Source: Actinomucor elegans
Taxonomy: Eukaryota; Mucoromycota; Mucoromycetes; Mucorales; Mucoraceae
Length of the DNA: 64,000 nucleotides
Reading direction: 5' to 3'
NCBI GenBank assembly: GCA_026027325.1
Contig: JAMSLZ010000001.1
Span: 3,224,001-3,288,000 of the forward strand
Position 1 is the first letter of the stretch. Each line of letters starts with the position of its first letter. The position numbers and the translations under genes are program-made. Of the stretch, positions 60,301 to 64,000 are shown one piece after another. Under the pieces are notes generated by a model that saw only the letters and a list, made by a program, of their open reading frames with translations, was not told the DNA's origin and made no database searches.

Positions 60301-61709
60301 ATGAAAATAGCTGTTTCGTTAGGTTTGATAGTGATACAAATCGGACTTGCATTAGCCGAAGTAGCTTCATCTAGCATAGCACAATCTGATTATGATGTAA
60401 AGTCTGAGATAAAGGTTTTATTAGTTATGAACCTTAACTTGTATATTACATAGACTTTACCTAAACAAGACTACAGTCCCCCAAGAAACTTTGTATCTTT
60501 TCGGTTACTCCAAACTTCAAATACGCTATCATCCACATCCAACCCATATGTGGCTTCTTTTTCAAAAAGTACGTACGGTGGACATCAATCCTTAAAAATC
60601 TAACAGCTTAAATAAAACTGTTACACTTATGTTATTTAGTTGAGTTTCCCAACATATTTAGCAGCCAGAGTTCATCAAGCAAGACAATAGCTACCATTAC
60701 TGGTACTACTCCTATTACTATTGAATCAACTTTATCCATCTTATCAGTAGCAGATCCTCCTGACATCCAAACCATCATAGTAACCAGCCCTATCTCAAGT
60801 TCATATGCTTTGCCTGCTCCCACCATAATTGCATCGATCGTCCCAGTTACAGTCAACTCTACGATCACTCTCCTTGAAACTACAACCACTACTGTAACTT
60901 CTTTTGCGACAATTGTCATAACTGACCTTGCAACTTCCACTTTAACTGATCTTAAAACTGCCACTACAACTGTTCTTGCAACTGCCACTACAACTGTTCT
61001 TGCAACTGCCACTACAACTAATTTTGAAATCGCCACTACAACACTTCTTGAAACTAGCACTACAACTGTTCTTTCAACTAGCACCATTAACCTCTTTGAA
61101 ACTTATATTAAAAATATCATTTCGCATACAACGCATGTCATTCTTTCAACTACTACAAAGACTGAATTTGGCTTATTTGGTTTTCGAACTATTACAGCCA
61201 CCAAGACGCCACCAACTATTACGCTATCTCCTACTACCATAACTACCACTGCCACTGCTATGCCTGTTACAGTGACAAAGACAACAGTCGTGCTTGAAGA
61301 GTTGTTTGGTACTCCTACACCTGCAGCGGCTGCAGCGGCTGCGGCAGCTGCTGGTGTATTAAATGGATTGTTTGGCAGTATGGTTAAAGGCGCAACTGTA
61401 CAACAGACGGATATACTTGGAGGATTGTTTGGCAATATGGTACCAGATATTACTACAGTGACTCAGACAGTAACAGCATCTACTGCTTTCGCAACAACAG
61501 ATATGCTGAGCTTATTGGGTAATCCAGAGTTGGAATATGTATACCGAGTGATTCAGGTGATATTTCCTCAACAGACGGATACAGAGAAACGTCAGCTTGC
61601 AGTATTAATTCATGCATTACGGCAAGCGTTGAAGGATTCAAATCCAGAATCAAAGGTGCTTCCTCTTAATTTATCAGTTGAGCTTATAATAAACCACTTG
61701 TTCGAATAG
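60301..61709 (+). CDS. secreted Thr/Ser-rich repetitive protein
   Basis: Exons 60301-60414, 60454-60568 and 60640-61709 give 432 residues. Residues 1-19 (MKIAVSLGLIVIQIGLALA) are a textbook signal peptide. The middle is Thr-rich, with imperfect tandem units such as TATTTVLATATTTVLATATT (DNA at about 60955-61080), so heavy O-glycosylation is expected. Then come two GLFG-containing units (GVLNGLFGSMVKG, DILGGLFGNMVPD) around an Ala10 run. The C-terminal part, VYRVIQVIFPQQTDTEKRQL to LSVELIINHLF, is helical and not repetitive. There is no GPI signal or transmembrane segment at the end. I recognise no family; a cell-wall or extracellular protein is inferred. Intron 1 is only 39 bp. Confidence 0.65.
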
Positions 61710-62259
61710 AGGAACAAGAGACCTTTTCTCTCGTAATGTTATCCACCACAGCAAAACATTCAAAGTTTTGCTTGATATATATATATATACTGTTTAAATG
61801 CGTGAAGAAAGAGAGATTGGGTACTTGTCAATACAAAATGCCTTTATTATTTTCCAGATCGGAAACAAAGAAAATTCAGTTACCAAACTTTATTCTTTCA
61901 GAAAGACTTTGGCAAATATAGTAGGTCAGAGTATGGTAGTTAATGGTTAGTAAGCGAGACATTTATCTGAGAACAATAAGTAGATCTTATTACGTGGCTT
62001 ACGTGTATTATAATGTAGGTTATTAGTGTATAGTGCACTTGTTGTATTCCAGTTAAATAAAAATTCAAATAGACTTGATGGCTCACTTTTGACTAGGATC
62101 TAGTCAACGAATACATCGTTAAGCCAGGACTGGCAGATGGATCTATAAGTTATTAGATTTAACTCACACGGTATCCAAATAAGTTACTGTCAATATAGTA
62201 AATATATATGTATATATTGCATCCTGTCAAACATATAGATCCTTGTATATGCTGTACTT

Positions 62260-62364
62260 TATTCTGAACTTGTAGTACTTAACAAATGCATTATTAAGCT
62301 GGGATCGTTTTAGAGATCTATTGATCATTAGATCTACTGGGGTACATGAAATGCATGCAATTTC
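62260..62364 (+). repeat. dispersed palindromic repeat copy, extended 3' part
   Basis: Reads ttattctgaactt, then gctgggatcgttttagagat, ctattgatcattagatctac and acatgaaatgcatgcaattt. It shows that the family extends some 60 bp beyond the core. Confidence 0.55.
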
Positions 62365-62431
62365 AAGCATATGGCCTAAAATACAATGTATCTTATACAT
62401 CAATCCTATAATAGCTCTAGTGAGCGTAGTT

Positions 62432-62520
62432 TTTCATTATGAACACATACTAGTCATGAATTACGACATTAAACTGAACTCGGTCGAGAAACTTATTGAC
62501 CATTAGATCTTCTGGTTCAT
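62432..62520 (+). repeat. dispersed palindromic repeat copy, extended
   Basis: Reads tcattatgaacac, tacgacattaaactgaactc, ggtcgagaaacttattgacc and attagatcttctggt. Aligned with 62260-62364 across gaccattagatct/gatcattagatct, about 180 bp apart in direct orientation. Confidence 0.55.
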
Positions 62521-63558
62521 ATTATGAAATCTAGGTGTTTATATCCATTTACTAAAATAGCTTATATTCTCTGGAATTTGATCAAATGGTAATTTTAGTA
62601 AATATAGTGTCTTACCTTGAAGATGAAATAATCATCAGATAAGACACTAGACAGGAATCAGTAGAGAGTGTATAGGTGTTAAAATACGGAAATAGTCCAA
62701 CAACATCTTCACCGACCTATCTTTTATAAACATTCTTTTTTTTTGTGCAGCATGAAGATAGCTTTTTGAGCCCTAATCAATCAATAAAGTAGATGTGGCA
62801 TATTTGCGAGTATGCATTGAAAATATCTTTTAATTATCAAGTATATAAAATACTAGAGTTTATAGCCAGATCTTTAAAATAAAAAGACTCTCAAAATAGA
62901 GTTTCATCCATAATAATTCAATAAATTCAGAGAAATATCGATTATTACTTGTAGCATCAAATCAATAATCTTTTTCCATGCAATAAAAGGAAGATGGAAA
63001 TGCCGTTAGCCACTAAAAACCGAGGAAATACTATAGAGGTGATAGCGATACTCTATATCACTTTTTGACTGTATTAAAATATTGCAGCAGGGACTATTAT
63101 TTAACTTTGTCAAAGCCAATTTAGGGTGTTCATACGTATTTTATCTTATTTGTAATTATGATATGTACAGAGTAATCAAATTGAAGCTTGTGAGCCGCGC
63201 CAGATTAGTTTTTGGTTTGTTTTTTTTTATTGAAGCAAAAGATCCACTATGAAATTTTATCTTATGAGCATGCTGAAGACAGAAAAATACTATTCTTTTC
63301 TTTCATTGCTTTAGTTAGTTGATAGAGGCTACCCAATAAAGTACTGGGGGTTGACCGAGACTAAACTTTGGTTTCTTTGATGTCTCACTAGTGTTTTCGA
63401 TGATTAATGCACCGTCAGTGTGCGCGATCATTTTGGTGATTAGCCAATTGAAACACGACATTATTGAATAATGACTGCATTTTTTTCCATCTTATCGTCC
63501 GATCCATGATGAGTTTGTAATACGCGCCTTTTTTTTTCTTCTTTCTTTCTTTCAAAAC

Positions 63559-64000
63559 ATGTCTTTTAACAAGGAATATGAACATTCGGTAGATGTATCC
63601 GACCTGTATTTTTCATATGGTGGGCCACCAATCATTGATCATTTAGACTTGAAACTAAATGCAGGCAATCGGTGCATTCTGGTGGGCGCTAACGGAGCAG
63701 GAAAGACAACACTGTTGCGTATTTTGGCTGGTAAACGAATGATTCCTGGTCAAGTCAAGGTGCTTGGTAAAGATGCTTTTGTAGATGCGCCCCAGGTAAA
63801 AAAAAAAAAAGTGTAATCAAACACTATACATTTGATATTCACCATTGTTTTATGCACATAGGGTATTACTTATTTGGGAACAGAATGGGCCAATAACCCA
63901 GTAGTGAAATCCGACTTGTCTGTAGCCTATTTACTCAAGAGTATGGGCAGCCATCGCTGGCCAGAACGTGCAGAATTGTTATTGAGTATATTGGATGTGA
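63559..64000 (+). CDS. caf16: Caf16-like ABC ATPase (3' partial)
   Basis: Exon 1 63559-63795 and exon 2 from 63862 run past the window end. The visible 125 residues are the start of a single ABC cassette: VDVSDLYFSYGGPPIIDHLD, Walker A VGANGAGKTTLLRILAGK, and QVKVLGKDAFVDAPQGITYL. The combination with YLGTEWANNPVVKSDLSVAY matches Caf16, a soluble ABC protein first described as a Ccr4-Not-associated factor in yeast and similar to plant non-intrinsic ABC proteins. Walker B and the signature lie outside the window. Confidence 0.85.

Larger units (their letters stand above)
61710..63558. other. intergenic DNA with a cluster of repeat copies
   Basis: At least two repeat copies in the same orientation (62260-62364 and 62432-62520) and a weaker one at about 62100-62160. 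No gene recognised before caf16; a pyrimidine tract (63530-63554) precedes that gene's ATG. Confidence 0.5.

Noticed and set aside
60632..61087. Minus-strand Val-rich frame
   Set aside because: Antisense of the Thr-rich repeat; Thr codons read backward as Val/Ser.
62260..62520. CRISPR-like array
   Set aside because: The repeats are diverged, few and unequally spaced, and the DNA is eukaryotic.

Overview
The window reads as nuclear DNA from a filamentous fungus of low GC content, most likely a Mucoromycota (Mucorales-type) species. The evidence is about 77 short GT-AG introns (mostly 45-80 bp, several with TACTAAC-like branch sites), clearly fungal proteins (Mbp1/Res-type APSES factor, Hog1, Cdc24, Pgs1, Aim41, Arb1, Caf16), a 5'-truncated LINE, and AT-rich intergenic DNA. 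The phylum is inferred from overall character and not from a diagnostic marker. Exon limits below were worked out by hand from reading frame and splice signals.

Layout. 1-3 kb: the 3' part of an ARMH3/C10orf76-type armadillo protein (+) converging on a small proline-rich protein with a C-terminal CaaX box (-). 3-10 kb: gene-poor, with a decayed copy of an unknown protein family (copy A), further fragments of it, and a LINE 3' end flanked by a perfect 14-bp target-site duplication. 10-19 kb: Dsk2/ubiquilin (+) converging on Efr3 (-), then Mic10 (+) and a Snf5-type chromatin subunit with a C-terminal GATA finger (+). 19-22 kb: a second decayed copy (B) of the unknown family. 22-26.5 kb: APSES/ankyrin factor (-) and Rab5 (+) divergent from a 201-bp spacer, then a HAD phosphatase (-). 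28-32 kb: PRPP synthetase (+) and an MBOAT wax-synthase-like protein (-). 34-41 kb: CRAL-TRIO protein (-), Cdc24 (-, with a one-base frameshift in the DH domain) and Pgs1 (+). 44.8-50.7 kb: sterol/diacylglycerol O-acyltransferase (+), Gyp7-type RabGAP (-), Aim41 (-). 52.8-59 kb: Hog1 MAPK (-), Slx1 nuclease (+), Arb1 ABC-F ATPase (+). 60.3-61.7 kb: a secreted Thr-rich protein. 63.6 kb to the end: the start of Caf16.

The genes are not an operon or biosynthetic cluster. Membrane and trafficking functions recur: ARMH3 and Efr3 (scaffolds of Golgi and plasma-membrane PI4-kinases in other eukaryotes), Rab5, Gyp7, a Sec14-type lipid carrier, Pgs1 and two MBOAT acyltransferases. I see no tRNA, rRNA or CRISPR.

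The points I would follow first are: a dispersed intergenic repeat (about 60-100 bp) built on a degenerate palindrome near CCGAGATCGGTCGAG, present in at least a dozen places on both strands; the decayed unknown protein family; the CaaX protein; the Cdc24 frameshift; and long T-tracts inside introns. I did not find a convincing new multi-gene system.
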